A stretch of 64,000 nt of DNA from positions 248,001 through 312,000 of the forward strand of contig NZ_AUHN01000010.1 in NCBI RefSeq assembly GCF_000423205.1, written 5' to 3'. Positions 42,983 through 52,695 of this stretch are shown here, piece after piece. Made by a program: the position numbers and the translations under genes. Below the pieces are notes generated by a model. The model was not told where the DNA came from, made no database searches, and worked only from the letters and a program-made list of their open reading frames with translations. The stretch's first letter is position 1, and each line of letters starts with the position of its first letter. Origin of the DNA: Jonesia quinghaiensis DSM 15701 (lineage in GTDB: Bacteria; Actinomycetota; Actinomycetes; Actinomycetales; Cellulomonadaceae).

Positions 42983-44014
42983 TCACGAGGAAAAATGGTC
43001 CCACCCAGAGTGCAAACCTACGGTGTCCACACCCTCCACGTGCACTCTGGGCTGGCCCACCTCCTGCTCCACCACACGCCCAATTTCCATAAAGTGTGGT
43101 GGAAGTTTGCTGCCTGCAGGGAATGTGGCGAGGAAACCATGGTCCTCTCCCCCAGTCAGCAACCACGTGTGGACCAGGTTCGGCAACTGTGCTGTAGCTT
43201 GCGCAGCGCCCTGAGAGTGTTCCTGCCCCACAAAAGTGGCAACCTCACCAAGGGTAGAATCAGTCCACACATTCAACGGATCCTGAAGAACAAACCCCAC
43301 ACTTGATGCTTCAGCGATGCGCGTTGCGTCACGCAGCAACCCATCAGACACGTCCATCATCGACGTTGCTGACTCTGCCGCTGCCACCGCGCAACTCACC
43401 GGCGCTTCAGGGCGCAAAAAAAGGTCAACAGCACGAGCAACAGCAGAACCTGCCTGAAACTCCCCGCCTTCAGAAAGTACCGCCAACCCAGCAGCTGACC
43501 AGCCACGGTTCCCTGCATGAGCAACAACATCCCCAGGGCGCGCACCAGAGCGCACCACAGGATGACGGTATTGAAGGTCCCCATGAACTGTCACTGAAGC
43601 AAAAACTACTGGCGAACCCGACAGATCCCCGCCCACGACCGCCGCACCAACGTCCTGACACACCTGGTTGAGGCCTAGAAAGAACTCTTCAACCCACCGC
43701 ACAGGAAGATCTCGCGGCAGCCCCAAGGCAACAACAACCGCTGTCGGAACGGCCCCCATTGCAGCGATATCTGCAAGGTTCTGCACCCCTGCACGCCACC
43801 CCACGTCATACCCGGTAGACCACTGACGGCGGAAATGGTGATTCTCCACCAGCACATCAGTAGACACCACAAACCTGCCATCGGGGGCGCGCACAACGGC
43901 AGCGTCATCCCCCACCCCAAGGATCGTCATACCGCCAGGGTCAATGCGCGCAAAGATACGCTGCAACAGACCATTTTCATCAACATCACGCACCAGTGGC
44001 TCCACGAACGTCAC
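42983..44014 (-). CDS. thiL: Thiamine-monophosphate kinase
   Basis: 343 aa. It phosphorylates thiamine phosphate to thiamine diphosphate, the last step of the pathway. VGDDAAVVRAPDG is the N-terminal metal-binding motif, VQNLADIAAMGAVPTAV and VVGGDLSGSP are typical of the PurM-like fold, and DVSDGLLRDATRIAEAS matches the family. The GTG start at 44014 is followed by TFVEPLVRDV. It diverges from the DUF3515 lipoprotein gene with 46 bp between starts. Confidence 0.95.
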   Translation of the reverse strand: MTFVEPLVRDVDENGLLQRIFARIDPGGMTILGVGDDAAVVRAPDGRFVVSTDVLVENHHFRRQWSTGYDVGWRAGVQNLADIAAMGAVPTAVVVALGLPRDLPVRWVEEFFLGLNQVCQDVGAAVVGGDLSGSPVVFASVTVHGDLQYRHPVVRSGARPGDVVAHAGNRGWSAAGLAVLSEGGEFQAGSAVARAVDLFLRPEAPVSCAVAAAESATSMMDVSDGLLRDATRIAEASSVGFVLQDPLNVWTDSTLGEVATFVGQEHSQGAAQATAQLPNLVHTWLLTGGEDHGFLATFPAGSKLPPHFMEIGRVVEQEVGQPRVHVEGVDTVGLHSGWDHFSS

Positions 44015-44060
44015 ACTACCGCCCGACCATCGCTTCTTGCGAACCCGTTAGGGTGGACAC

Positions 44061-44543
44061 GTGACAACGGCTCAAAACCTTCCCCGCCATGGTGGGCTCC
44101 TACTCGCGGTTGCCCTGTTGGGCGGATGCGCAACCACAATATCCACCGCACCAGGCCCCAACGCGGCCGATCCCGCCTGCGCAACAGTGATCCTTTCCTT
44201 ACCCGATGAAGTCCTCGGCCAAGAACGTGCGCAGGTCACTGCACAAGGCACCGCAGCGTGGGGAGAACCCCAACGCGCTGTCGTCGTCACGTGCGGTGTT
44301 GAACAACCAGCCCCCACCCAAGAAGACTGCCAATCCATCACCACCGACACGTTCGGTGTGGCCTCAACAGTGGATTGGATAGCAACAACAGACAACAGTG
44401 GCTGGATTTTCACCACCTACGGGCGTAACCCCGCTGTCATGGTGCAGGTTCCACAAGCCCTCAAAGAACTGCAACCCACTGGCGCACTCGTCGATGTTGC
44501 TGGCGCTGTCACCTCTATCGAACAAACAGAGTTCTGCCGCTAA
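44061..44543 (+). CDS. DUF3515 family lipoprotein
   Basis: 160 aa. The signal peptide ends LLAVALLGGC with the lipid-modified Cys near residue 23. The mature domain (DPACATVILSLPDEVLGQER, WGEPQRAVVVTCGVEQP, TYGRNPAVMVQVP) matches DUF3515, an actinobacterial family usually found beside thiL and ddl, as here. Its function is not known. The start is GTG 44061. Confidence 0.9.
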   Translation: MTTAQNLPRHGGLLLAVALLGGCATTISTAPGPNAADPACATVILSLPDEVLGQERAQVTAQGTAAWGEPQRAVVVTCGVEQPAPTQEDCQSITTDTFGVASTVDWIATTDNSGWIFTTYGRNPAVMVQVPQALKELQPTGALVDVAGAVTSIEQTEFCR

Positions 44544-44548
44544 CAACA

Positions 44549-44583
44549 GTGCGGGTGACCATGACATGCATGGTCACCCGCAC
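44549..44583. terminator. Bidirectional terminator DUF3515/ddl
   Basis: Perfect 15-bp arms (GTGCGGGTGACCATG and complement) around ACATG, between the convergent stops at 44543 and 44610. Confidence 0.8.
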
Positions 44584-44609
44584 CGTGAACGACGCGAAAT
44601 TGTTGTGGG

Positions 44610-45761
44610 TTAACGCAAACCCAAAGGACGCTCCAACGCCAACTCAATCAGCTCAGTGATGAGCTGGGTGTAAGGCATCCCAGAACGCTCCCACATGCGC
44701 GGGTACATGGAAATGGGTGTAAACCCAGGCATCGTGTTGATTTCATTCACCACGATCTCACCGTTTGGTTGCACAAAAACGTCCACGCGGGACAATCCTT
44801 CGCCGCCGACCGCTTCGAAAGCATCAACAGCTACCTCACGCACAGCGGCAATAACATCGTCGGGGAGATCAGCCGGGCAACTCAACTGAGCAGACGCATC
44901 GTCAAGATATTTCGCTTCAAAGTCGTAGAATTCGTGCTCTTGACCGGTCATCGTAATCTCACCAGGAAGCGACGCCCGTGTTGGTGCCGAACCGTGGCTA
45001 CCCAACACGGCGCATTCAATCTCACGCCCCTCAAGGCCCGCTTCAATAATGACTTTCGGGTCATGTTTCAACGCTTCAGCCATCGCCTGATCAAGATCAG
45101 CGATGTCAGACACTTTGGAAATACCCAGTGACGAACCAGCACGAGTAGGCTTCACGAACACCGGAAGACCCAACTCAGTGACCTGCGCACGGATAGCATC
45201 GGGTTTACTCTGCCAGTCACCGGGGAAAACTGTTGTGTACGGGCCAACTGGTATCCCGTGGCCCTCAAAAACAAGCTTCATGTAGTGCTTGTCCATACCA
45301 ACAGCTGAACCAAGAACACCCACACCGACATAGCGTAAATCGGCAAGTTCGAGCATCCCTTGCAGTGTTCCGTCCTCACCGAACGGGCCATGCAGGAGTG
45401 GAAGAACCACATCGATGCGGCCAACAGGTTCTACCCTGCCATCACGAATAACTCGCAACTCATTGTCACCGGAGGCAAACGGCAAGATCACCTCAGTACC
45501 GTTATCCACAACGTGCGGTAGTTCTCCACCGCCGGCAACCTCATCAGGGTTGTCGCTTGCCAACACCCACCGGCCAGCCAAGGTAATCCCGACAACAACA
45601 ACATCAAAACGGTCGCGGTCAATGGAACGCAACACACCTGCTGCGGTGATACACGAAATTGGATGCTCCCCTGAGCGTCCACCAAAGAGCACAAGAACTC
45701 GGGTGCGGGAGGGGGCTGCGCTGTTCGCCTGTTCAGGCTCGCGCGTCTGAGATGTGGACAT
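44610..45761 (-). CDS. ddl: D-alanine--D-alanine ligase
   Basis: 383 aa from ATG 45761 (GGAAA four bases upstream); ATG 45770 is an alternative, and the frame opens upstream at 45854. It makes the D-Ala-D-Ala end of peptidoglycan precursors with ATP. RVLVLFGGRSGEHPISCITA is the N-terminal signature, LLHGPFGEDGTLQGMLEL is family-specific, and the ATP-grasp part carries VKPTRAGSSLGISKV and VNEINTMPGFTPISMYP. It diverges from the PLP enzyme gene. Confidence 0.96.
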   Translation of the reverse strand: MSTSQTREPEQANSAAPSRTRVLVLFGGRSGEHPISCITAAGVLRSIDRDRFDVVVVGITLAGRWVLASDNPDEVAGGGELPHVVDNGTEVILPFASGDNELRVIRDGRVEPVGRIDVVLPLLHGPFGEDGTLQGMLELADLRYVGVGVLGSAVGMDKHYMKLVFEGHGIPVGPYTTVFPGDWQSKPDAIRAQVTELGLPVFVKPTRAGSSLGISKVSDIADLDQAMAEALKHDPKVIIEAGLEGREIECAVLGSHGSAPTRASLPGEITMTGQEHEFYDFEAKYLDDASAQLSCPADLPDDVIAAVREVAVDAFEAVGGEGLSRVDVFVQPNGEIVVNEINTMPGFTPISMYPRMWERSGMPYTQLITELIELALERPLGLR

Positions 45762-45812
45762 GTTTTCCATCGGGTGCGACTTTACCGGAGTTACGGACGT
45801 AACCTCATCAGT

Positions 45813-47069
45813 ATGACCGGAGAACAGCACAATCTCACACCCACAACACCACAAACTCCCCCGCCCACTATGGGTTCAAGTAACCATGACGGTGTCGCCC
45901 CTCATCACGGCGATGCCACCCACGATGTCCGACACTGGCACCCAGCAACCCAGGCGGTTGCAGCTGGGCGCCCACCACGCCACCAAGGCGCACCAGTCAA
46001 CCCACCCATCGTGCTGTCCTCAACCTATGTCTCAACGGGCACCCCAGGCCCCAATGAACTGCTCTACACCCGGATCGACACCGAAACGTGGCATCCCTTT
46101 GAAGAAGCAGTAGCAGCCCTAGAAGGCGCTCCTGTGCCCGGCGTTGTTTTTGGTTCAGGAATGGCCGCCCTCGCCTCCGTACTCAGCCAAGTGCCCGACG
46201 GTGGGACCCTCGTGGTCCCCCGACACGCATACCAAGTCAGTTTGGGTTTCGCTGAGGACCTCCACAAACGCCACGGCGTGCAGGTCATCAAAGTGGATAT
46301 CGATGACACACCGGCAGTGCTATCAGCTCTCAACGGGGCACACATGCTCCTCATTGAATCTCCCACAAATCCCATGCTGGAAGTCGCTGACCTACCCACA
46401 CTCATCGCTGCGGCTCACCAAGCAGGAGCAACCGTCGTTGTGGACAACACCTTCGCTACTCCCCTCCTGCAACAGCCACTAAGCCACGGGGCAGACTACG
46501 TAGTGCACTCAGCCACGAAATACCTCGCCGGGCATTCCGATGTGGTTCTTGGGGTGGTCTGCGCGGCAGACCACCAGCGCCGCGCTCTGGTCCACAACTA
46601 CAGAACTCTGCACGGGGCCATTGCTGGCCCGCAAGAAGTGTGGTTGGCGCTGCGAGGTTTACGGACACTGTCACTGCGGGTTAACGCAGCAGGAGCCAAT
46701 GCAATGGTGTTGGCTCAACGACTCGCTGAGCACCCACAGGTCGCCCAGGTTCGTTACCCTGGTCTGCCGCAAGACCCAGGGTTCGCTACCGCATCGGCAA
46801 CCATGTCCGGTTACGGCGCAATCATTGCTATTCAGCCCACTGGTGACGCCCACAGCGTGGACCGCATGATTAACGCCCTAACTCTATGGACGCCAGCCAC
46901 ATCGCTCGGTGGTGTGGAATCCACCCTGGAACGGCGGCGTAGATTCACCACGGAGTCCCTCACCGTCCCAGAGAACCTCATTCGCTTAAGTGTCGGAATT
47001 GAAGACGTTGAGGATTTGTGGGCTGACCTGGATCAGGCTCTTCGCCGTATCACTAGCGAGTCCGCGTAA
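45813..47069 (+). CDS. Cys/Met metabolism PLP enzyme (cystathionine gamma-synthase/lyase type)
   Basis: 418 aa from ATG 45813. Fold-type I PLP enzyme of the trans-sulfuration group. PPIVLSSTYVSTG opens the family domain after a disordered His-rich N-terminal 50 residues. VFGSGMAALASVLSQV binds the cofactor phosphate, SPTNPMLEVADLP is typical, VVVDNTFATPLLQQPL holds the Asp, and DYVVHSATKYLAGHSDVVLG holds the Schiff-base Lys. Synthase, lyase or beta-lyase activity cannot be told apart by eye; no other sulfur gene is adjacent. Confidence 0.88.
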   Translation: MTGEQHNLTPTTPQTPPPTMGSSNHDGVAPHHGDATHDVRHWHPATQAVAAGRPPRHQGAPVNPPIVLSSTYVSTGTPGPNELLYTRIDTETWHPFEEAVAALEGAPVPGVVFGSGMAALASVLSQVPDGGTLVVPRHAYQVSLGFAEDLHKRHGVQVIKVDIDDTPAVLSALNGAHMLLIESPTNPMLEVADLPTLIAAAHQAGATVVVDNTFATPLLQQPLSHGADYVVHSATKYLAGHSDVVLGVVCAADHQRRALVHNYRTLHGAIAGPQEVWLALRGLRTLSLRVNAAGANAMVLAQRLAEHPQVAQVRYPGLPQDPGFATASATMSGYGAIIAIQPTGDAHSVDRMINALTLWTPATSLGGVESTLERRRRFTTESLTVPENLIRLSVGIEDVEDLWADLDQALRRITSESA

Positions 47070-47074
47070 CAATT

Positions 47075-47117
47075 GTTCAGCGGGTGCTGCCACACATTGT
47101 GGCAGCACCCGCTGAAC
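47075..47117. terminator. Bidirectional terminator, 20-bp perfect stem
   Basis: Arms of 20 bp at 47075-47094 and 47098-47117 with a 3-base loop, between the convergent PLP enzyme gene and gpsA. One of the strongest hairpins in the window. Confidence 0.88.
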
Positions 47118-47130
47118 GACCGAATGTGGC

Positions 47131-48171
47131 TTAAGCGTTCCCGCCGGTTGATTGGTGGTCGACTGGCTGCGCGTCGACGCCTTCAGCTTTCTGCGGGCGT
47201 GAGAGGAGCGCCCGCGTCATCTCATCAACGGGCATGCCATTGTTGAGCACCGCGACAACCGCGTCAGTGATCGGCATTTCAACACCAACCCTGCGTGATA
47301 GCTCTTGCACACTACGACACGATTTTGCGCCTTCTGCCGTTCCACCAGTGGCCTCAACAGCCTCAGCCAACGTTTTCCCTTGACCGATGTGCTTACCCAG
47401 CGTGTGGTTACGTGACAGCGGAGACGCACAGGTCGCCATCAAGTCACCCATCCCCGCAAGGCCGGGGAACGTTTCAACGTCCGCTCCAAGTTGCACCCCA
47501 AGCCTAGTCATTTCTGCAAGACCGCGAGTGATGATTGTGGCGGTGGTGTTGTGCCCAAAACCGCGGCCCTGAGCCATACCCACCGCAACAGCAATCACGT
47601 TTTTAACAGCCCCACACAGCTCCACACCGATGAGGTCAGCATTGGTGTACGGGCGGAAATACGTGTTTGAGCAGGCAGTCGCCACCGTCAACACCGCATC
47701 AGGGTTGGTCCCAGAAACTACTGTTGCGGTCGGTTGACGGGCAGCGATCTCGGCAGCCAAGTTAGGACCAGACACGACAACAACACGCTGGTGGTCGATG
47801 TTCAGCGCCTCAGCAAGCACCTCACTCATCCGCTGGTCAGTACCCAGCTCCACGCCCTTCATCAGCGACACCACAATTGCTTGCTCGGGTAGCAGCGCAG
47901 CAAGAGGTTTCAGAATGGTGCGCGCTGATTGGGACGGCACTGCAACAACCACCAAGTCGGCACCGGACAACGCTGCTTCAACATCTGTGGTGGCAGTAAT
48001 TGCCTCTGGTAACGTCACCCCCGGTAGGCGCCGAGAGTTGGTGTGCGCTGTGGTGATCTCCTGGGCTGTAGCCTCATCGCGGCCCCACAACGTGACACTC
48101 ACCCCAGCGTCAGCAAGTACCTGACCAAAGGTGGTTCCCCACGCTCCCATCCCTAAAACGGTGGCTTTCAT
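47131..48171 (-). CDS. gpsA: Glycerol-3-phosphate dehydrogenase [NAD(P)+]
   Basis: 346 aa. It makes sn-glycerol-3-phosphate for phospholipids. The Rossmann motif is VLGMGAWGTTFGQVLADAG, the catalytic Lys lies in LCGAVKNVIAVAVGMAQG, and LAGMGDLMATCASPLSRN is family-specific. Its start overlaps the plsC stop (ATGA at 48168-48171), so the two steps that build lysophosphatidate and phosphatidate precursors are translationally coupled. Confidence 0.97.
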   Translation of the reverse strand: MKATVLGMGAWGTTFGQVLADAGVSVTLWGRDEATAQEITTAHTNSRRLPGVTLPEAITATTDVEAALSGADLVVVAVPSQSARTILKPLAALLPEQAIVVSLMKGVELGTDQRMSEVLAEALNIDHQRVVVVSGPNLAAEIAARQPTATVVSGTNPDAVLTVATACSNTYFRPYTNADLIGVELCGAVKNVIAVAVGMAQGRGFGHNTTATIITRGLAEMTRLGVQLGADVETFPGLAGMGDLMATCASPLSRNHTLGKHIGQGKTLAEAVEATGGTAEGAKSCRSVQELSRRVGVEMPITDAVVAVLNNGMPVDEMTRALLSRPQKAEGVDAQPVDHQSTGGNA

Positions 48172-48908
48172 TGGGGCTCCCTGGTGCCGGTTCGTGGGTT
48201 ATAAAACCCGTTGGGTGCGCTCTGACCGCTGATTTCAGCGATTTGGTCCGTGATTGCTTGCATGATGCGATCTGTGGCTTGCCGGAGAACCACAGAGTCG
48301 AGTGGTTTGTCATAGAGGTCCGACAGGTCAACGGCTGGTCCTGCACTGATGTGCACAGTTTGCCGGGGAATGATGGTGGGGAACTTGCCACCTCGTGGAA
48401 GAACCTTTGTCACGCCCCACTGTGCCAGTGGGATGACGGGTTTACGTGATTGCAACGCGAGGCGGGCCACCCCGGTGCGGGCCTGCATCGGCCAACCTTC
48501 TGGGTCCCTAGTCAACGTACCTTCAGGAAAAACAGCAATACAAAACCCCTGGTCCAAGCGTTCACGGGCAGTCTCTAAAGAACGAGACGCCTCAGCGGAA
48601 CCTCGAGCCACGGGAATCATGTTTGTTTTACGCAAGATCCACCCGACGAAGGGCACTTTCCACAGTGATTCCTTCGCGAGGATGCGTGGTGGGCGGTTGG
48701 CGTTGTACAGAAAGTGCGCTGCGGTGAGCGGGTCCAGCAAGGAGGCGTGATTTGCGGCAACAATGACGCCGCCTTCTTGTGGAATGTTCTGTGTGCCGTA
48801 CCAGCGTTTTGCGAACATTAGGGTCACCACAGGTTTCACCACGAGAGCAGCGAAACGGTAGGTGGCGTTCTTCCCGGCGCGGGGAGCGGGAGTTTGTGTC
48901 TCAGTCAC
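48168..48908 (-). CDS. plsC: 1-acyl-sn-glycerol-3-phosphate acyltransferase
   Basis: 246 aa. Membrane-associated acyltransferase of phospholipid synthesis. The HX4D catalytic motif is ANHASLLDPL (about residue 52) and the substrate-binding motif is VFPEGTLTRD. The start is GTG/ATG at 48908 (MTETQTPAPRAGKN). It overlaps gpsA by 4 bp and follows murA by 54 bp. Confidence 0.94.
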   Translation of the reverse strand: MTETQTPAPRAGKNATYRFAALVVKPVVTLMFAKRWYGTQNIPQEGGVIVAANHASLLDPLTAAHFLYNANRPPRILAKESLWKVPFVGWILRKTNMIPVARGSAEASRSLETARERLDQGFCIAVFPEGTLTRDPEGWPMQARTGVARLALQSRKPVIPLAQWGVTKVLPRGGKFPTIIPRQTVHISAGPAVDLSDLYDKPLDSVVLRQATDRIMQAITDQIAEISGQSAPNGFYNPRTGTREPQ

Positions 48909-48962
48909 CGCACCAGATTACCGCTTCTGGTGCGGTGACTAGACCCAGACAACACCCTGTGG

Positions 48963-50282
48963 TTAGTCAGCGAGCTCGAACTTTGCGCCGAGTGCTTCCA
49001 ACTTGCCCATGAAGTTCTCGTAACCACGGTCAATGAGAGTGATACCGCGCACCTTGGATTGCCCCTCGGCAGCAAGCGCCGCGATGAGGTGAGAGAACCC
49101 ACCACGAAGGTCAGGAACCTCAATGTCCGCTGCGGTGAGCGGAGTGGGCCCGGCAATGACGGCAGAGTGTTTGAAGTTCATCTGACCGAAGCGGCAGTCT
49201 CGGCCACCCAAGCATTCTTTATACACCTGGATTTGTGCGCCCATGCCGCGCAGTGCCTGTGTGAAGCCGAAACGGTTCTCGTAGACCGTTTCGTGGACGA
49301 TCGACAAGCCTTTGGCTTGGGTGAGGGCAACTACGAGAGGCTGCTGCCAGTCAGTCATGAAACCGGGGTGAACGTCTGTTTCCAGAACAATGGATTTCAA
49401 GTCTCCACCAGGGTGGAAGAACCGAATACCGTCATCCTTCACCTCGAACTCTCCACCAACTTTGCGGAAAGTGTTGAGGAAAGCCAGCATTTCAGGTTGG
49501 GAAGCACCTTCAACAAAGATGTCACCGCGAGTTGCGAGAGCTGCTGAAGCCCACGAGGCCGCTTCGATACGGTCCCCTAGTGCGGTGTGCGAGTATCCGT
49601 TGAGTTTAGATACCCCTTCGATCCGAATGACACGGTCAGTGTCCACAGAAATGATCGCGCCCATTTTTTGGAGGACGTTGATGAGGTCCATGATCTCGGG
49701 TTCGATCGCCGCATTGGACAGCTCGGTAATACCCTCAGCGCGTACTGCGGTGAGCAACAACTGCTCGGTGGCACCGACTGATGGGTACGCAAGCTGGTAC
49801 TTGGTTCCCTTGAGGCCGTTTGGTGCGGACAAGAAGATGCCGTGTGGGCGCTTGTCCACGTGCGCACCGAAGGCACGCAGGATGTCTAGGTGGTAGTTGA
49901 TTGGGCGGTCACCGATCCGGCAGCCTCCCAGGTCGGGGATGAACGCTTCACCAAGGCGGTGCAGGAGCGGCCCACAGAACAGGATGGGAATGCGGCTGGA
50001 GCCAGCGTGCGCATCGATATCAGCAACGTGCGCTGATTCAACGTTGGATGGGTCCAGAGCCAGCGTTCCGGCCTCGACGTCGTAGTCAACTGACACTCCG
50101 TGAAGTTGGAGTAAGCCGGAAACAACGTGAACGTCACGGATCTCAGGGACGTTGCGAAGTACTGAAGGCGTTTCGCCTAGCAGTGCTGCAACCATCGCTT
50201 TGGAAACAAAGTTTTTTGCTCCGCGGACGCGAATGGTCCCGTTGAGTGGTGTTCCGCCGTTGACGTAGAGGAGGTCTGTCAT
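48963..50282 (-). CDS. murA: UDP-N-acetylglucosamine 1-carboxyvinyltransferase
   Basis: 439 aa from ATG 50282; the frame extends upstream to 50336, and no strong ribosome site marks either start. It commits UDP-GlcNAc to peptidoglycan with phosphoenolpyruvate. Lys-Asn in RVRGAKNFVSKAM (near residue 20) and the catalytic Cys in DLGGCRIGDRPIN are present, so it should be fosfomycin-sensitive by the usual Cys rule (family knowledge). Domain length is normal. It heads the murA-plsC-gpsA set on the minus strand. Confidence 0.96.
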   Translation of the reverse strand: MTDLLYVNGGTPLNGTIRVRGAKNFVSKAMVAALLGETPSVLRNVPEIRDVHVVSGLLQLHGVSVDYDVEAGTLALDPSNVESAHVADIDAHAGSSRIPILFCGPLLHRLGEAFIPDLGGCRIGDRPINYHLDILRAFGAHVDKRPHGIFLSAPNGLKGTKYQLAYPSVGATEQLLLTAVRAEGITELSNAAIEPEIMDLINVLQKMGAIISVDTDRVIRIEGVSKLNGYSHTALGDRIEAASWASAALATRGDIFVEGASQPEMLAFLNTFRKVGGEFEVKDDGIRFFHPGGDLKSIVLETDVHPGFMTDWQQPLVVALTQAKGLSIVHETVYENRFGFTQALRGMGAQIQVYKECLGGRDCRFGQMNFKHSAVIAGPTPLTAADIEVPDLRGGFSHLIAALAAEGQSKVRGITLIDRGYENFMGKLEALGAKFELAD

Positions 50283-50360
50283 GGAGTAATCGTCGCCTAT
50301 CTTGAACCGTGTTGCTGAACGGGGGTGTCGTGCCACAACCCCTCTTGGTCGAACACAGAT

Positions 50361-50389
50361 GTGGGGCCGCGCATTCCGCGCGACCCCAC
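50361..50389 (-). terminator. Imperfect hairpin between leuD and murA
   Basis: GTGGGG...CCCCAC outer arms with a GC-rich inner stem (CGCG/CGCG), 75 bp behind leuD. It is a plausible terminator of leuCD, without a T run. Confidence 0.45.
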
Positions 50390-50463
50390 ATTACCGTGAT
50401 TGGTACCGGTTACCTACACCGGTGGGCAGTTCTTCACGATGCCCTCTCAACCCGGGTGGTTGG

Positions 50464-51126
50464 CTAACCGACTGGCTGCTCTTGCTCCTCATCGACGGGC
50501 CGTGCCGCTTCGACGTGCTGCTTTGGTTCAAACTTCGCTGGCAAGGTGGTTGGCCGCCAGGAAGCACGGTGAGACTCAAACTCAGTGATGTCTGCCTCGT
50601 GTTGGAGTGTCAGGCCGATGTCATCAAGCCCTTCCATGAGACGCCACCGTGTGTAGTCATCGATCTGGAACTGAACAATGACGTCACCAGCGGTAACGGT
50701 GCGCTCTTCGAGGGACACGGTCAGTTCTGTGCCGGGGTTTTCTTCGAGGATTTTCCAGAGCAATTCAATGTCTTCTTGGGCGCAAATACCTGCTACCAAG
50801 CCTTGTTTTCCAGAGTTGCCTCGGAAGATGTCCGCAAAGCGTGAGGATAGTACTACCCGGAAGCCATAGTCTTTGAGCGCCCATACCGCGTGCTCACGGG
50901 ATGAACCGGTACCAAAGTCCGGTCCCGCAACTAACACTGAGCCGTTTTTGTACGCGTCTTGATTGAGTAGGAAGTCCGGGTCATTGCGCCACGCAGAAAA
51001 CAGGGCGTCTTCGAATCCGGTTCGGGTGACCCGCTTGAGGTAAACGGCGGGGATGATCTGGTCGGTGTCGACGTTGCTGCGGCGCAGTGGGACGCCAACT
51101 CCGGTGTGTACGTTGATCTTTTCCAT
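50464..51126 (-). CDS. leuD: 3-isopropylmalate dehydratase small subunit
   Basis: 220 aa. With LeuC it isomerises 2- to 3-isopropylmalate in leucine synthesis. The swivelling-domain motif [27 protein letters not shown] (quoted in part: [13 protein letters not shown]) is complete, and [21 protein letters not shown] opens the protein. The C-terminal 15 residues are a loose acidic tail. It lies 20 bp after leuC. Confidence 0.97.
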   Translation of the reverse strand: MEKINVHTGVGVPLRRSNVDTDQIIPAVYLKRVTRTGFEDALFSAWRNDPDFLLNQDAYKNGSVLVAGPDFGTGSSREHAVWALKDYGFRVVLSSRFADIFRGNSGKQGLVAGICAQEDIELLWKILEENPGTELTVSLEERTVTAGDVIVQFQIDDYTRWRLMEGLDDIGLTLQHEADITEFESHRASWRPTTLPAKFEPKQHVEAARPVDEEQEQPVG

Positions 51127-51146
51127 GGTGTTCTCCAGATCCGGTG

Positions 51147-52586
51147 TTAGGCGCCAGCGCCGACGAGTTCAGATGCTGTGGCAGGTTCAAGGTCTGCCGG
51201 GGATGAAAGCGTTCCACGGATCGCGGTGGCTGCTGCGACCAGTGGTGACACCAGGTGGGTGCGTCCGCCTTTACCTTGGCGACCTTCGAAGTTTCGGTTC
51301 GAGGTTGATGCTGCGCGCTCGCCTGGTTTGAGTTGGTCTGGGTTCATCCCCAGGCACATGGAACACCCGGCATTTCGCCATTCTGCGCCGAAGTCTTTGA
51401 AAACTTGGTCCAGACCTTCTGCTTCTGCTTGGAGGCGGACTCGGGCTGAGCCAGGCACGACGAGAACACGGACATCGTCGTGCTTGGTGCGCCCCTTGAT
51501 GATGTCTACGACGGCACGGAGGTCTTCAATGCGACCATTTGTGCAGGAGCCGATGAACACGGTGTCGACCTTGACCTCACGTAGTGGGGTGCCAGCGGTG
51601 AGTCCCATGTATTCCAGTGCTCGCTGAGCTGCGACGCGTTCGTTTTCGTCGGCAATGTCAGCGGGGTTGGGAACATCTGCGGACAGTGGCAACCCCTGCC
51701 CTGGGTTGGTTCCCCAGGTGACGAATGGTTCGATGTCTTTCGCTTCGAGGACAACCTCTGTATCGAACACTGCGTCGTCTTCGGTGCGCAGTGTTTTCCA
51801 GTACTCGACGGCTGCGTCCCAGTCGGCACCTTCTGGTGCGTGTGGGCGACCTTTGAGGTACTCAAAGGTGGTTTCGTCAGGTGCGATCATTCCTGCGCGA
51901 GCACCTGCTTCGATGGACATGTTGCAGATGGTCATGCGACCTTCCATCGACAGTTTGCGGATCGCTTCTCCGCGGTATTCCAGCACGTAGCCTTGGCCGC
52001 CACCGGTCCCGATTTTTGCGATGATCGCCAGGATGATGTCTTTGGCCGTTGACCCCTCAGGTAGATCACCTTTTATGGTGATCGCCATGGTTTTGAAGGG
52101 TTGCAGCGGAAGTGTCTGGGTTGCGAGTACGTGCTCAACCTCTGAGGTGCCGATTCCGAAGGCGAGCGCCCCGAACGCCCCATGAGTCGATGTGTGAGAA
52201 TCGCCACACACAACGGTGAGGCCGGGCATTGTCAAGCCGAGTTGCGGGCCAACGACGTGCACGATTCCTTGGTCTGCGTCGCCGAGTGAGTGGATGCGAA
52301 CACCAAACTCTTCAACGTTCTTTCGCAGGGTGTCGATTTGCGTCCGCGAGGTGAGATCTGCGATCGGACGGTCGATGTTCAGGGTGGGGGTGTTGTGGTC
52401 TTCGGTGGCAATCGTGAGGTCAGGGCGCCGTACAGGGCGTCCAGCGAGGCGAAGCCCTTCGAATGCCTGAGGGCTGGTGACCTCGTGAACGAGGTGGAGA
52501 TCAATGTAGAGCAGGTCCGGGGAGCCCTCTGTGCCACGTCGCACAAGATGCGCTTCCCATACTTTTTCCGCCAGGGTACCGGCCAT
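51147..52586 (-). CDS. leuC: 3-isopropylmalate dehydratase large subunit
   Basis: 479 aa from ATG 52586 (GAGGAAAGATC upstream). It carries the [4Fe-4S] cluster: Cys in [11 protein letters not shown] and in [37 protein letters not shown] is the usual active-site segment (in part [12 protein letters not shown]). It is transcribed as leuC-leuD, divergently from the IclR regulator, with a 109-bp shared promoter region. Confidence 0.97.
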   Translation of the reverse strand: MAGTLAEKVWEAHLVRRGTEGSPDLLYIDLHLVHEVTSPQAFEGLRLAGRPVRRPDLTIATEDHNTPTLNIDRPIADLTSRTQIDTLRKNVEEFGVRIHSLGDADQGIVHVVGPQLGLTMPGLTVVCGDSHTSTHGAFGALAFGIGTSEVEHVLATQTLPLQPFKTMAITIKGDLPEGSTAKDIILAIIAKIGTGGGQGYVLEYRGEAIRKLSMEGRMTICNMSIEAGARAGMIAPDETTFEYLKGRPHAPEGADWDAAVEYWKTLRTEDDAVFDTEVVLEAKDIEPFVTWGTNPGQGLPLSADVPNPADIADENERVAAQRALEYMGLTAGTPLREVKVDTVFIGSCTNGRIEDLRAVVDIIKGRTKHDDVRVLVVPGSARVRLQAEAEGLDQVFKDFGAEWRNAGCSMCLGMNPDQLKPGERAASTSNRNFEGRQGKGGRTHLVSPLVAAATAIRGTLSSPADLEPATASELVGAGA

Positions 52587-52659
52587 GATCTTTCCTCTCA
52601 TCAACCGCTGCGTGTTGGGGCTGCAGCGAACGGTCTTGAACTTCCTTCGGAGAGTCTAC

Positions 52660-52686
52660 TTGCATTCTCAACGGTTGAGACTGCAA
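52660..52686. promoter_or_regulatory. Palindrome in the leuC/IclR-regulator promoter region
   Basis: Inner perfect arms TCTCAAC (52666-52672) and GTTGAGA (52674-52680) around one G, and outer arms TTGCA (52660-52664) and TGCAA (52682-52686); only one pair in 13 mismatches. It ends 9 bp before the regulator ATG and about 74 bp before leuC, as expected of an operator for the divergent regulator, its leuCD target, or both. Confidence 0.65.
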
Positions 52687-52695
52687 TATCAATAC

